This document shows positions 1 to 10,677 of a stretch of 64,000 bases of DNA, in pieces. A model generated the notes under the pieces. It was not told the origin of the DNA. It did not search any database and saw only the letters and a list, made by a program, of their open reading frames with translations. The position numbers and the translations under genes were made by a program. Source of the stretch: Clostridiales bacterium (GTDB lineage Bacteria; Bacillota; Clostridia; Lachnospirales; Lachnospiraceae); assembly GCA_015655075.1 (NCBI GenBank), contig JAATFT010000091.1, forward strand, positions 62,001 to 126,000. The letters run 5' to 3'. How positions within the stretch are numbered: position 1 is the first letter of the stretch; every line of letters starts with the position of its first letter.

Positions 1-417
1 GCTTTGGTATTCCCTTATTTTCAAGGATTTGCACCTTTGGGACTGATTATCTGCCGCAGTTATTTCGAAGACCTGCCGGATGAATTAATGGAAGCAGGCA
101 GGCTGGACGGGTGCGGTAATCTCCAGGTATTTGTAAAAATCATGCTTCCGTTGTCAAAGCCCATCGTGGCAACCATGGCAATCCTTTCTTCCATGCAGGT
201 GTGGAATGAATATTTATGGGCGCTGACTTCCATTACGGATCAGGCTAAATACACCCTTTCCGTTGGTATCGCCCTGTATAACAAAAAAACGGAAACCGTA
301 GGATATACACCGGTATTTGCCGCATTGTCCATCAGCGCATTGGTAATTGTAATCATTTACTTGCTTTTGCAGAAAAACTTTGTAAAATCCATTGCGGCCG
401 GTGCGGTTAAGGGATAA
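1..417 (+). CDS. Carbohydrate ABC transporter permease, MalG/UgpE-like, C-terminal part (5' end outside window)
   Basis: EAA-loop motif (LPDELMEAGRLDGCGNLQVFVKIMLPLSKP) and hydrophobic C-terminal helix; ORF open to window edge. Confidence 0.88.
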   Translation, partial: ALVFPYFQGFAPLGLIICRSYFEDLPDELMEAGRLDGCGNLQVFVKIMLPLSKPIVATMAILSSMQVWNEYLWALTSITDQAKYTLSVGIALYNKKTETVGYTPVFAALSISALVIVIIYLLLQKNFVKSIAAGAVKG

Positions 418-429
418 GGAGAAAAAATA

Positions 430-3400
430 ATGGATTTTTTAGAAAAATTTCAAAACCCGGATAAAAAATACAGTGTTCTGGCATTCTGGTTCCTAAACGG
501 GGAACTGGATGCTGCTAAACTGAAACATCAGATCGATGAAATGGTGGAAAAAGGGGTATACGGCGGATTCATGCATCCCAGAGCCTATCTGAAAACCCCT
601 TATCTGGAAGAAGAATGGTGGAAAGCCATTTCGGCTTGCATTGCCGAAGCTAAGGAGAAAGGCTTTGCGCCGTGGCTGTATGACGAATACGCCTGGCCCA
701 GCGGAACGGCGGGAAGTACCTTTGACTACGGATACCAGAAGCCTTCCCGAATCCTCGCGAAAGGTCCGGTTAATATGGCCAAAGGGCTTTACGCCAAAGT
801 TTTTGAACAGGAACAGCAATATGGAATCCGGGCGCTAAAAGAGCCGGAACAGCCGACTCAAGCGACTTGCGTTACAAAACCATCCCAATTGCCGGAGACA
901 GAAAAAATAGAAAATCCCTTGGTTCAGGCAGCTTACGATATAAAACTATTCCAATTGCCGGAAACAGAAAAAGAACAGGATCCGTTAATTCAGGTAGTTG
1001 AAAGGAATGGAAAGTATTACGCCTTTTACCTGAAAATCTTTCCGAAAGCAGTGGATTATTTAAATCCCGAAACGATTTCAAATTTCATTGAATTAACCCA
1101 CGAGGAATATAAAAAGCGGTATGGCGGGGAATTCGGCGGTCTCATTCCGGGCATTTTTTTTGATGAGATTTATATGATGGGAAACCCCATTCCCTGGACA
1201 GAGTCCCTTCCTGCCAGGTTTAAAGAAAAGTATGGCTACAGCCTTATGGATGAATTGCCAAGCTTAATAGACGGAACGAAGGAACACGATAAGCAGGTAC
1301 GAAAGGACTATTTTTCCCTGATTGCCCGGATGTACGAAGAAGCCTTCTTTCAGCAGATTTCGGATTGGTGCGGGAAAAATCATCTGCTATTAACGGGACA
1401 TACGGAAGAATTTTTATGGGAACATCCCAGACGTCAGGGCAATTATTTTAAAACCATGAGGCATCTCATGGTGCCGGGTTCCGATTGTCACGATTACCGG
1501 TACCGCTATCCAAGACGTATTACCTACTGTGAGCCGAAATACTCCGTATCCGTAGCAAGGGCCTACAATAAAGAACGTGCCATGTCGGAAGCCATGGGAG
1601 GCGCAGGCTGGAACTGTACCCTGGAGGAATTTAAAAAAGGAATTCATACCTTAGCCGCCATGGGTATTAATATGTTCATCCTTCATGGATTCTACTATGA
1701 ATGTGAACATCAGGGTTCCCAGTCCGACTGGCCTACCAGTTTTTTCTACCAGAATCCCTACTGGAAATATTTCAGAGAATTTGCCGGATATGTACAGAGA
1801 ATCTGCTATATGAACAGTATCGGCCGTCCCGTTGTAAACTATGGGATTCTATACCCCATTGAAGATATGTACGAACATATGCTTAATGGGGAGGAGGACC
1901 GGAAGGGGAGGTTAATCAGCAATAAATTCCACGATGCATTGAATATCATGCTGGAAAATCAGCTGGACACCGATATGGTGGATTCCCAGTGTCTGATGAA
2001 CGGAAAAATCTCTGGGGGAGAACTCTGCATCGGGCAGCAAAAGTTTAAACTACTGCTTCTGCCCCAGGGTACCAGTCTGAGCAGGGAATTAGAGACAAAG
2101 CTTTCAGACTGGATGGAACAGGGCGGTAAGATTCTATTCTATAAAACGGATGGGCAAAGCGAACTGCCGGAAACTTTTAAAGCCTGCGGACTGTGCGAAA
2201 TACCAAGGCTTCCCAAAGAAGCTGCCGGACTGGTTCCGCCGGATGCAAGGGTGGTTGACAAAAACAGGGAGAATATTTTTATCAATCACAGAGAACTGGA
2301 AGGATATCATTATTATTTTCTTTCTAACAACAGAGAGGAAAAGAAACGGTTTACGATGGAATTTCCCCATTCTAAAATACCGTCAGTCTTAAATATAGAA
2401 ACAGGAAATACAGAAAGTACGATATGGAAGGCCGTTCCAGACGGAATAGAAGTCGCATTGACACTTGAAGCCAATGAAGCTGTTTATCTAATCTTTGGGT
2501 TACAAACTGTCAGCGATGTGGCAAAGGATAATTTTGCAGTAGAACCCATGGTTAAGCGGGAAGTAGTAAAAAATGCCTTTGCAACAGAATCCATGGTTAA
2601 GCAGAATATAGTGAAAGATGTTTTCACGGCAGATTCCATGGTTGAACGGGAAGAGTTGATTACGGGAAAATGGAGCTTTCTTCCGTTATCCCCTGATTTT
2701 GATCATAAATGGAACATTGATGCAAAGGAAACTCAACTGGAAATTCCTTTAGCCGGTTTTACAACCGATTTATGGGAGGATTATTCGACAATACGGGTCT
2801 GCAATACCACACAGGAACCCGGAAGCTGCGACAGACATGTCAGCTTATGGAAGGGCAGGTGGATTACACGCAGGCCCAGCTGGAATGATGCAATGAATTC
2901 CTCTGATTTATATTTCAGAAAACTGCTGTTTATAGAAGACGGGATTGAATCGGCAGATTTTTGTATGGCGGCAATTGACTCTTTTGAAGTGTTCATAAAC
3001 GGAAGTAAGGTCTTTCAGGAAGAAAGCAACGGCCGGCCCGTTAACTTTTCCTTAAAGCCGTATCTGAAGCCGGGTATTAACTTAATAGCAATGCACGTGA
3101 TCAATCACAATCCGTTAAATGACGTCAATGTCTGCTCCGCAGAAAATCTGCCGAAAGACAGACTCATCTCCTTGCTTTTACAGGGGACCGTTAAAACCGC
3201 GGGCAGGGACATTTCCGTAATCAGCGACCATACCTGGATTGTCAATGATATCCGGGAAGAAGGCTGGAATCAGGCAAAACGGGATATAGAATCCGAAACG
3301 GTTGATTTTGATGTTCAGAGGATAAAAAATTTCAACAAAAAAACGGCGGAGCATGTATGGATTCCCGCATGGGAAAGAGGCAAACCCCCGATTAAGCCCT

Positions 3401-4074
3401 GGGGAGATCTGCCCCTGTTTGGAGAAACCGTATCCTATCCTGTAAAACTGTATTATACGGTTATCATTCCGGCAGGTACTTACCGGATATTTAAACCCAC
3501 AGTTTCGGGTGCGGCAAGATTTTTCCTGGACGGCAAAGAAATAGTGTGGAACAAGGTCGTCAAAGAATTAGAAAGGAATGATCAGATCCATACCTTGACA
3601 ATCCAGGTTACGGCCGGGGAAGGAAAGGACGGATTACAGAAACCGGTACGCATCGCCATGAAACCTTTCAAGGTAAATTTAACGGACTGGAGGCAGTTTG
3701 GATTACCCTGGTTTTCCGGCAGGTGTATGTATACCAATACCTTCCATGCCGGCTTAAAAGGACAGAGATATACACTGGACCTTGGCAAGGTCAATTTTTA
3801 TGCTGAAATCTGGATTAACAGAAAGCTTGCGGCTGTTAAAATATGGCCCCCGTATCGTATTGATATCACAGATTTTTTACAGAATGGAGAAAATAAAATT
3901 ACGGTTATAGCCGCTAACTCAGCCGGAAATGCCCGAAGGCATATGCTTGTGGACGAGGGCATGGCATTGGGATGGAACCGGTACTGGAATGAAGATAATA
4001 TGGACAGGGATTGCCAGAACTATGTTTCAGGCTTACTTGGCCCCGTCAGACTTTTATCTGAAAGATATGAATAA
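430..4074 (+). CDS. Large glycoside hydrolase, GH106/alpha-L-rhamnosidase-like with C-terminal beta-sandwich domains
   Basis: 1214 aa; N-terminus FWFLNGELDAAKLKHQIDEMVEKGVYGGFMHPRAYLKTPYLEEEWW and PGIFFDEIY typical of GH106-like proteins; starts 12 bp after the permease. Confidence 0.75.
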   Translation: MDFLEKFQNPDKKYSVLAFWFLNGELDAAKLKHQIDEMVEKGVYGGFMHPRAYLKTPYLEEEWWKAISACIAEAKEKGFAPWLYDEYAWPSGTAGSTFDYGYQKPSRILAKGPVNMAKGLYAKVFEQEQQYGIRALKEPEQPTQATCVTKPSQLPETEKIENPLVQAAYDIKLFQLPETEKEQDPLIQVVERNGKYYAFYLKIFPKAVDYLNPETISNFIELTHEEYKKRYGGEFGGLIPGIFFDEIYMMGNPIPWTESLPARFKEKYGYSLMDELPSLIDGTKEHDKQVRKDYFSLIARMYEEAFFQQISDWCGKNHLLLTGHTEEFLWEHPRRQGNYFKTMRHLMVPGSDCHDYRYRYPRRITYCEPKYSVSVARAYNKERAMSEAMGGAGWNCTLEEFKKGIHTLAAMGINMFILHGFYYECEHQGSQSDWPTSFFYQNPYWKYFREFAGYVQRICYMNSIGRPVVNYGILYPIEDMYEHMLNGEEDRKGRLISNKFHDALNIMLENQLDTDMVDSQCLMNGKISGGELCIGQQKFKLLLLPQGTSLSRELETKLSDWMEQGGKILFYKTDGQSELPETFKACGLCEIPRLPKEAAGLVPPDARVVDKNRENIFINHRELEGYHYYFLSNNREEKKRFTMEFPHSKIPSVLNIETGNTESTIWKAVPDGIEVALTLEANEAVYLIFGLQTVSDVAKDNFAVEPMVKREVVKNAFATESMVKQNIVKDVFTADSMVEREELITGKWSFLPLSPDFDHKWNIDAKETQLEIPLAGFTTDLWEDYSTIRVCNTTQEPGSCDRHVSLWKGRWITRRPSWNDAMNSSDLYFRKLLFIEDGIESADFCMAAIDSFEVFINGSKVFQEESNGRPVNFSLKPYLKPGINLIAMHVINHNPLNDVNVCSAENLPKDRLISLLLQGTVKTAGRDISVISDHTWIVNDIREEGWNQAKRDIESETVDFDVQRIKNFNKKTAEHVWIPAWERGKPPIKPWGDLPLFGETVSYPVKLYYTVIIPAGTYRIFKPTVSGAARFFLDGKEIVWNKVVKELERNDQIHTLTIQVTAGEGKDGLQKPVRIAMKPFKVNLTDWRQFGLPWFSGRCMYTNTFHAGLKGQRYTLDLGKVNFYAEIWINRKLAAVKIWPPYRIDITDFLQNGENKITVIAANSAGNARRHMLVDEGMALGWNRYWNEDNMDRDCQNYVSGLLGPVRLLSERYE
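886..1017 (+). repeat. 66-bp in-frame tandem duplication within the glycosidase gene
   Basis: caattgccgga(g/a)acagaaaaa at 886 and 952; protein QLPETEKIENPLVQ / QLPETEKEQDPLIQ. Confidence 0.8.
2524..2658 (+). repeat. 45-bp in-frame tandem repeat, 3 copies, within the glycosidase gene
   Basis: DNFAVEPMVKREVVK / NAFATESMVKQNIVK / DVFTADSMVEREELI; shared ccatggtt with ATG at 2548, 2593, 2638. Confidence 0.85.
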
Positions 4075-4097
4075 TTTATAACGGTATAATCAAAAAA

Positions 4098-4167
4098 GGT
4101 GCCGCCGTAAAACAGCCTTAATAACCCAATCCTTTTAAGAATAAATTAGGCTATATCAGACGTGGCC
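4098..4167. repeat. ~70-bp MITE-like repeat, copy 1
   Basis: aggtgccgccgtaaaacagcctt...aggctatatcagacgtggcc aligns along its length with 18280-18352. Confidence 0.6.
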
Positions 4168-4186
4168 AAAAACGAAGCAGGGCATT

Positions 4187-5047
4187 TTACATTATAATCG
4201 GCGGTGAAAATACAGCATCTAATTTCTCTCTTAAAAATTTATTTGCAAAAATTAAATCTTCCTGCCAATTATTCGAACCTTGATACCAGAATTCTCCCAC
4301 AAACATTTTTACATTAAAATCCCTCAGTAATGTTAAGGGTGCAATATAGTCTGTGTGGCCGGTACCGAATGGAATATTTCTGTAATGCCCAGGCAATGTC
4401 TCTTTTAAATGTGCAGCGAATATATGTCCTTCCCCGGTACGGATATCTTCCGCTACACTTTTGCCATATATCAGGCCTGCATTGGTAAGATTTCCGATAT
4501 CCGGATATATTCCCAGATATGGGCTGTTAATCAGTTTCACATATTTCATAGCTTTCTCCACTGTATCCATAAATGGAGTCTCCATTGTCTCAAAACCCAT
4601 ATTAATTCCTCTGGAAGCAGCCATTTTACTCGCTTTCTTTAAGTTTTCCGCAAACATCTGTCTTGTATCGTCTGTCCCTTCTTCATAATATACATCATAT
4701 CCGGCTAATTGGATAATTCTGATTCCCATATCAGCAGCTAAATCAATTGCTTTCTCCATAATTTCCAGGCCTCTTGCCCTTATATTATTATTTATGCTTC
4801 CAAAGGGATATTTTCTATGACCGCTTAGGCACATAGAACAGATTGGCATCCCGATTTCATACATTGTCTCTCTTATACAGCACCGTTCTGCAGCAGACCA
4901 ATCCAGTCTTCCAAGCTTTTCATCGGATTCATCTATACTGATTTCCAGATAATCAAAACCCGCTTTTTTCCCAATGGATAATTTCTCCGACCATGACAGG
5001 ATTCCCGGCATGGATTTTTCATATAAACCTAAATTATATTCCTTCAT
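4187..5047 (-). CDS. ulaE: L-xylulose/L-ribulose-5-phosphate 3-epimerase, UlaE-like
   Basis: MKEYNLGLYEKSMPGILSWSEKLSIGKKAGFDYLEISIDESDEKLGRLDW; AP-endonuclease-2/TIM barrel family; internal Met chosen as start. Confidence 0.85.
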   Translation of the reverse strand: MKEYNLGLYEKSMPGILSWSEKLSIGKKAGFDYLEISIDESDEKLGRLDWSAAERCCIRETMYEIGMPICSMCLSGHRKYPFGSINNNIRARGLEIMEKAIDLAADMGIRIIQLAGYDVYYEEGTDDTRQMFAENLKKASKMAASRGINMGFETMETPFMDTVEKAMKYVKLINSPYLGIYPDIGNLTNAGLIYGKSVAEDIRTGEGHIFAAHLKETLPGHYRNIPFGTGHTDYIAPLTLLRDFNVKMFVGEFWYQGSNNWQEDLIFANKFLREKLDAVFSPPIIM

Positions 5048-5136
5048 TAGAACCTCCTCCAGCACAGCCGACGTTTGCACGGCATTAAAACAATCGGCAC
5101 TCTTTCCGTTTTAAATCCTCGTACATAAATTACCTC

Positions 5137-6183
5137 CTAATTTTCTGTAAAATAATACAGAGCAGCTTCGTTTCTCGTATGATTTGCAGCAATCAGAATA
5201 TCCCGATCCCCCTGATGCACAACAGCGACATTGGCTGTGCCCGCACCTTTTTCAATAATCGTCAAATCATATTCACCAGATTGTCCGTTATACTTAACGT
5301 AATACAGATCACAATTTTCACGGCGGTTACCTACCACCGCAACCGGTGTCTTACATAATTTTCCTGCCCATAAGGCGTGTGCAAAATCATTGTTACGGTC
5401 ACACTGCCAGACAACTTTATATCTGCCGTCAATAAACTTATGAATCTTTACTTCTTTTCCATGGAAGGGTCCGATAGTAACCAATTCATCCACTCCGTCT
5501 CCATCTAAATCAAATACTGCCACATCGCTGGTTGGTTCCTCCAAAATCGCAGCAACTATCCAATCTTCTCCGGATGCTTTCGGTGGTGTAACTGCAAAAA
5601 CTCCTTCCTCACTGGTTACAAATCCACTTTCCCTTCCTTTATAAGTACCATGCCAGTATCCATGATTTTTATTCAAACCTTCTTTTAACACTCTTAACTC
5701 CAATTCTTGATTTAGATCTGACGGCATGGGTGCTACATAGATCTTCCCCGGATCCGACCAGTCATTGCGGTCTTTTTTGGAGCCGCATAAGGTTGCGCCT
5801 ATAAAATAAAGTGTTCTATCGGACTGCAATAAATCAAAACGGTGTAAATAAGGTAATTTCAGAAAATCCTGATATACATACCTGTTATTTTCGTAACGCA
5901 CCCATACTACTTTGGATTCTAAAGAATTAAATCCCGGAAAAAAATTCTGGGTTGCAAGAAATTCTCCACTGCGGCCTGGAATTTCTACCATGCTCATAGT
6001 CCCGCCATCCCTCTCCCAAACCAGCTGCTTCTTTTCAAAGTTTTCACCGCTATATGCAAAGCAGGGTCCGCCAATTGCTTCACTTGCCAGCAATATATGA
6101 GGCTCCCCCTTTACATTTACACAAGACGTGGAATAGCATCTTTCCATATTATCTAAAAATTTTTTTTCAAATTTCATATCCAA
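5137..6183 (-). CDS. FG-GAP/VCBS repeat-like protein of unknown function within the ula cluster
   Basis: VAVFDLDGDGVDELVTIGPFHGKEVKIHKF motif; 348 aa. Confidence 0.6.
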   Translation of the reverse strand: MDMKFEKKFLDNMERCYSTSCVNVKGEPHILLASEAIGGPCFAYSGENFEKKQLVWERDGGTMSMVEIPGRSGEFLATQNFFPGFNSLESKVVWVRYENNRYVYQDFLKLPYLHRFDLLQSDRTLYFIGATLCGSKKDRNDWSDPGKIYVAPMPSDLNQELELRVLKEGLNKNHGYWHGTYKGRESGFVTSEEGVFAVTPPKASGEDWIVAAILEEPTSDVAVFDLDGDGVDELVTIGPFHGKEVKIHKFIDGRYKVVWQCDRNNDFAHALWAGKLCKTPVAVVGNRRENCDLYYVKYNGQSGEYDLTIIEKGAGTANVAVVHQGDRDILIAANHTRNEAALYYFTEN

Positions 6184-6468
6184 TATTACCTCCTTAAATT
6201 TAATTGGAATTTAATACAAAAGCTTCTCTTTATCATCATTAAGAATATATCGATTTTTTTGAAGCCAATTATCCATAATTGTTCATTTAATATCATTTGT
6301 TTCATTTTCAGTTTACATAAACATCTATATATTAATATGTTTACGTTCATTATATCATTATAAATGAGTTGTTTCAATCACTTATTAGGATTTTTTATGA
6401 TTGTTTTACTGGCATTGTTCATATAACGCATAAATCTCCATACCCTTTACAGTGCACTGGTATGGAAA

Positions 6469-6548
6469 GAGGCTGTTACAAAATTAATAAATTTACCAGG
6501 CTCGGGTCTCCCCCAAGTAAGATAGATTTCAAATTTTGCAACAGCCCC
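6469..6548. repeat. ~80-bp MITE-like element with inverted termini
   Basis: gaggctgttacaaaatta ... aaattttgcaacagcccc; termini resemble those of the 4098 and 18280 elements. Confidence 0.55.
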
Positions 6549-6626
6549 TACAGCTAATAGTTTTAATAGGGCAAGATAGTTATCCATGGTGACATTATAC
6601 GGGATTAAGAATTAACAACCGCCCGA

Positions 6627-7493
6627 TTATATCGTTTCTCCTCTTGATCCTAATATATATTGGCTGATAAACCATGCGACACCGTTTTCTTCATTGCTTT
6701 TCGTAATATAGTCTGCAACCGCTTTTGTTTCGGGCAATGCATTTCCCATAGCAACTGACATTCCGGCCTTCCTTAACATGGGTATGTCATTATCGTAATC
6801 GCCGATTGCACATACCTCGTCCGGCTTTAAATCTAAAAATTTCATTAATACATCTATACCGGTTCCTTTATTCACATTCTTATTCATGACATCCAATTGG
6901 TTAGCTTCAGAAGATGTGCAGCAGGTCTTCTTAAAACTATTTATGTTGGATGCCGCCTCCGCAAGCTTAAACGGATTTGATGAATAAATCAGCATCTTAT
7001 AAATATTTAAATCTTTGGTAAAGAAAGGACTGTCTTCCATTACGGATAATTTCATCTGCTTCATATTACTTTCTCCGGAGATTTTGTTATATAATAAGAA
7101 ACGTTTTATCAAATAATTATTAAGGCTAAAATAATTAACATCCAAAGTTAACGCGCAATACTCCAAATTTCGAAAACGGCAGTATTCTGTAATTTCCCTT
7201 GCTTCCTCCGTATCAATGGGCTTATGGGTAATTATTTCTTTTTTAACAGGCTCCCAGACTACCGCCCCATTCGTCGTAATAACCGGTATATCAATCCCTA
7301 ACATTTTCACATACGGTTCAATCATGGTAGCAATCCTGCCTGTACAGAATGTAAATAATATATTTTGCTCTTTTGCTTTATTAATTACTCTTTGATTGAC
7401 GGCAGATATTCTTTTATCCGTTCCCAGCAAAGTACCGTCCAGATCACTGACAATTAATTTTATCTTTTTTCCGGCGTCCGTTAAGTTATTCAT
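6627..7493 (-). CDS. Cof-type HAD-IIB family hydrolase
   Basis: KLIVSDLDGTLLGTDKRIS, VITTNGA, GIDVLMKFLDL, AIGDYDNDIPML. Confidence 0.9.
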   Translation of the reverse strand: MNNLTDAGKKIKLIVSDLDGTLLGTDKRISAVNQRVINKAKEQNILFTFCTGRIATMIEPYVKMLGIDIPVITTNGAVVWEPVKKEIITHKPIDTEEAREITEYCRFRNLEYCALTLDVNYFSLNNYLIKRFLLYNKISGESNMKQMKLSVMEDSPFFTKDLNIYKMLIYSSNPFKLAEAASNINSFKKTCCTSSEANQLDVMNKNVNKGTGIDVLMKFLDLKPDEVCAIGDYDNDIPMLRKAGMSVAMGNALPETKAVADYITKSNEENGVAWFISQYILGSRGETI

Positions 7494-7568
7494 ATATGAT
7501 ACCTCTGCCAAACCTCTCAGACAGTAAATGGACTGTGTAAAAACAACAGACCCATTTGACCGTTTCTA

Positions 7569-7865
7569 TTATTTATCCAACAAACCTGATTCTTTCAGCT
7601 TTTCTTCCATCTCTTTTGGCGACAATACATTTTTCAAACCAATAATTACAGTTCCGGAAGCTTTTGCATCTTCAAACATATTTGCAAAATTCAACGGGCA
7701 AAAGACAACATCGAATTGTCCTGCCATGCCCTTTCCTTCTGAAAGCGAACAGTGATGTATCCTGCCAATGGATACATTAAGTGCCTTAAAAACTTTTTCC
7801 GCCGTCAGTTTTGCCATTAAACTTGTTCCTGCGCCGTTTGCACACGCAACTAAAACATTTAACAT
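7569..7865 (-). CDS. ulaB: PTS sugar transporter EIIB, ascorbate (UlaB/SgaB) type
   Basis: MLNVLVACANGAGTSLMAKLTAEKV with catalytic Cys loop; adjacent EIIC. Confidence 0.82.
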   Translation of the reverse strand: MLNVLVACANGAGTSLMAKLTAEKVFKALNVSIGRIHHCSLSEGKGMAGQFDVVFCPLNFANMFEDAKASGTVIIGLKNVLSPKEMEEKLKESGLLDK

Positions 7866-7894
7866 TTTTATGCCTCCTAATTATATTCTAAAGA

Positions 7895-9388
7895 TTATAT
7901 ATTGTTTGTTTTTGTTCTTACCTTATATTCTTCATAATCATCCGTAATTAAGAAATAAGTTGCTTTGTTTTTTCTGTATTGGATTTGAGGAATTGCAATT
8001 AAAGCCAGTACAACAAGTACAACACCCGCATAACTTAAATACTTCATTACAACTGTAAATACAGGCCATACAACTGCCCAGTCCCACATACCTAAGTATC
8101 CGCCATATGCCGACATTCCTACAAAACTGGCGATGAAAGCCGAACCAAACACCTGACATATCCCGGAGATAAACGGCAATATTAATGTTGCTTTCAGACC
8201 GCCTTTATTATTCGCATATACCCCAATCGTTGCATTATCAAAAAACATAGGTACAAATCCCGAAATTAAAACAACCGGACTCTTAAGCAAAATTAATAAC
8301 GCGATGGATAGGAATTGGCCTGCCGCACCGGTTAAAAATCCAATCGTAACAGCATTGGGAGAACCAAAACCATAGGAAACCGCACAATCAACCCCAGGAA
8401 CAGCTCCGGGTAATATCTTATTGGAAATACCCTGGAATGATACGGTAAGTTCCGATACAAAAGTACGGACGCCTAACTGTAGTATAGCCAGATATACGGC
8501 AAAATTTAAACTTGTCTTTAAAATATAGAAGAAAAAACTGTCCGTTTCTGCCATAAATCCGCCTTCAACCAGATATGGCTTGCCTAATATTAAAAGGATT
8601 ATTCCAAAGAAGATATACATCAATATCGATGTTGCCACCATGTTCTCATTAAATATGGACAGCCATCCGGGAAGCTTAATATCTTCTAATTTCTTAGACT
8701 CTTTATTTCCCTTTTTATTTCCCATCTTTTCTGCAATTTTAGAAAAAATTGCAATGCCGAACATTTGCTGATGAGCAATACAAAAGCCCGCACCGTCCGT
8801 TAATTCCTGTGTGGCCTTAATTGTTAAGTTACTGCCCACTGCCCAATATAAACCAAGTATAACCGCCATAACAATCAGAATCCAGGTATCGCTGTCTGCT
8901 AATTGCGGCAGGGCAAACAGAATCAGCCAAAAAGCAGTCGAAGCCTGCTGGACCTGTACATGTCCCGTTGTAAATACCGCCCGCAGTTTTGTTACTTTTC
9001 TAAAACGAACCAATATAATATTAACTATAAATGCAATCAGCAGTAACCACATAACTCCTGAAAATGATTTTCCAAATGTTTCTTCAACCCCGGCTGTAAC
9101 GGCATTCTGCCCAAAGTACGGATCAATTACCATTGCATCTAAATTAAAACGATCCTTTAATCCTACAAGAATAGGCCGGAAATTAGAAACCAGGCCGCCG
9201 GAGCCTACGGCTAATATCATATACCCCACAATAGCTTTGATGCCGCCTGCCAGAACTTCATACCATGGTTTTATTAACAGTATGTAACCTATAATTACAA
9301 TAAGTCCGATAAAAAATGCCGGTTGTGTTAAAATGTTATTTGCTACGAACGTCCAAATTTTCAATAAAATCTCCATAATACCTCCCAT
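7895..9388 (-). CDS. ulaA: PTS ascorbate-type transporter EIIC (UlaA-like)
   Basis: 497 aa polytopic protein; LAGGIKAIVGYMILAVGSGGL, TGAAGQFLSIALLIL. Confidence 0.85.
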   Translation of the reverse strand: MGGIMEILLKIWTFVANNILTQPAFFIGLIVIIGYILLIKPWYEVLAGGIKAIVGYMILAVGSGGLVSNFRPILVGLKDRFNLDAMVIDPYFGQNAVTAGVEETFGKSFSGVMWLLLIAFIVNIILVRFRKVTKLRAVFTTGHVQVQQASTAFWLILFALPQLADSDTWILIVMAVILGLYWAVGSNLTIKATQELTDGAGFCIAHQQMFGIAIFSKIAEKMGNKKGNKESKKLEDIKLPGWLSIFNENMVATSILMYIFFGIILLILGKPYLVEGGFMAETDSFFFYILKTSLNFAVYLAILQLGVRTFVSELTVSFQGISNKILPGAVPGVDCAVSYGFGSPNAVTIGFLTGAAGQFLSIALLILLKSPVVLISGFVPMFFDNATIGVYANNKGGLKATLILPFISGICQVFGSAFIASFVGMSAYGGYLGMWDWAVVWPVFTVVMKYLSYAGVVLVVLALIAIPQIQYRKNKATYFLITDDYEEYKVRTKTNNI

Positions 9389-9730
9389 TTAGTTAAGCCT
9401 TATTCCATTTGTTTTTAGTTTTTCTGTACTAAATACTTAAACTGATAATGAATCCGCTTCTCCTTTCGGTAATATTAAACAAATTATTGTTTGATACGAT
9501 TGGATTTTTATTATAATTGTATTATATTACTTATATATGGTTAAGTCAATATAATTATATGATAATTAGCATATTTATATGAACGTTTTAAATTTTTATT
9601 TACTTTTTTTAAACTATTAATACATATATTTAGTATTTTCATGATTGTTTTATTTAAACGTTCATATTGTAATTCACTCTTCTTCGATCGCAATCTATTT
9701 TTTCCAAACGACCTAAAACCTGCCTAAAAA

Positions 9731-9775
9731 TAATAAAGCTTACTTTTCGGTCATTCTCAATAAATTGCCGAAAAG
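9731..9775. repeat. Inverted repeat/hairpin
   Basis: aagcttacttttcgg-N17-ccgaaaagcaagctt. Confidence 0.6.
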
Positions 9776-9805
9776 CAAGCTTCTCCTCTAATTATATTTT
9801 AGACC

Positions 9806-9885
9806 GAGGATGCGCATAGTGCCTGTAAGGTATCATGCCGCAAAGCGGCCAAGCATCAGCGAAGAGTTTGCTTTGCAAACTCTTC
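9806..9885 (-). repeat. Dispersed structured repeat 'GCGCAT-AAGCG', copy 1 (ends in a perfect hairpin)
   Basis: gaggatgcgcatagtgcctgtaaggtatcatgccgcaaagcggccaagcatcagc then gaagagtttgc-ttt-gcaaactcttc; reverse complement aligns with 11390 and 42415 copies. Confidence 0.75.
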
Positions 9886-9897
9886 CTGTAATCTGTT

Positions 9898-10677
9898 TTA
9901 AAATACGTCATCTTTTGAAACCTGATGTACATTTATACCCATAGAACGAAATGTATTAACGATACTTTCATCTGCTTTTTCATCTGTTATTATATTTTTA
10001 ATGCGATTAACCTTGCAACTGACAAAACTGCTATTCTTACCCAATTTCGTGTGGTCAGCCAGAATATATGCGGATCCGGTAACTCTGCGAATCATGAGCT
10101 GGTTGATATTTACCTCATTCATAATTTCCGTTGTCATACCGCTTTCAACAGACAGACCGCTGCATCCTAAAAAGCTCTTCTTTGCGGACACTCTTTCCAG
10201 GTTATTAATCGCAAATTCCCCAACCATGGCTTCCTTTACATCTCCTAATTCCCCTCCGGTAAGAACTATGATTACTTGGGGAGAATGTTCCGAGCAGATC
10301 GCCTTTCCATTATTGGTAATAGCAATAACCCTTTTATCATTAATGTAGTTTAACATTTTTAAAGCCGTTGAGCTTGAATTAATAAATATAGTATCTCCGT
10401 CTTCCACTAAAGATGCCGCATAATTGGCAATAAGTTTACGGTATAAGGCAACTTCGTCCTCTTCGTTTGTAAATTGCTTATCATTAATAATAGAGGCTCC
10501 CCCATAAAATCGTTCCAGCTTCTTATTTTTTTCCATATACTGTAAATCTCTTCTTATAGTAAGCGGTGACACGTCAAACTCTTCCGCTAAATCTCCCACC
10601 TTAACATGTCCGTTATTTTTCAATATTTCAAAAACTTTATTCCTTCTGCTTTCAACCAGTGCTTTCTTTCTCTTCAT
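9898..10677 (-). CDS. DeoR-family transcriptional regulator (UlaR-like position)
   Basis: N-terminal HTH VGDLAEEFDVSPLTIRRDLQYMEKNKKLERFYGGA; DeoR sugar-sensing C-domain. Confidence 0.88.
   Translation of the reverse strand: MKRKKALVESRRNKVFEILKNNGHVKVGDLAEEFDVSPLTIRRDLQYMEKNKKLERFYGGASIINDKQFTNEEDEVALYRKLIANYAASLVEDGDTIFINSSSTALKMLNYINDKRVIAITNNGKAICSEHSPQVIIVLTGGELGDVKEAMVGEFAINNLERVSAKKSFLGCSGLSVESGMTTEIMNEVNINQLMIRRVTGSAYILADHTKLGKNSSFVSCKVNRIKNIITDEKADESIVNTFRSMGINVHQVSKDDVF

Noticed and set aside
6186-6377. 63-aa minus ORF upstream of the VCBS gene
   Set aside because: AT-rich promoter region; Lys/Ile/Met-rich composition only
8811-9287. 158-aa plus ORF antisense to the EIIC gene (and similar antisense ORFs at 35473, 41159, 49855, 55207, 61408)
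   Set aside because: Shadow ORFs on the opposite strand of well-supported CDSs
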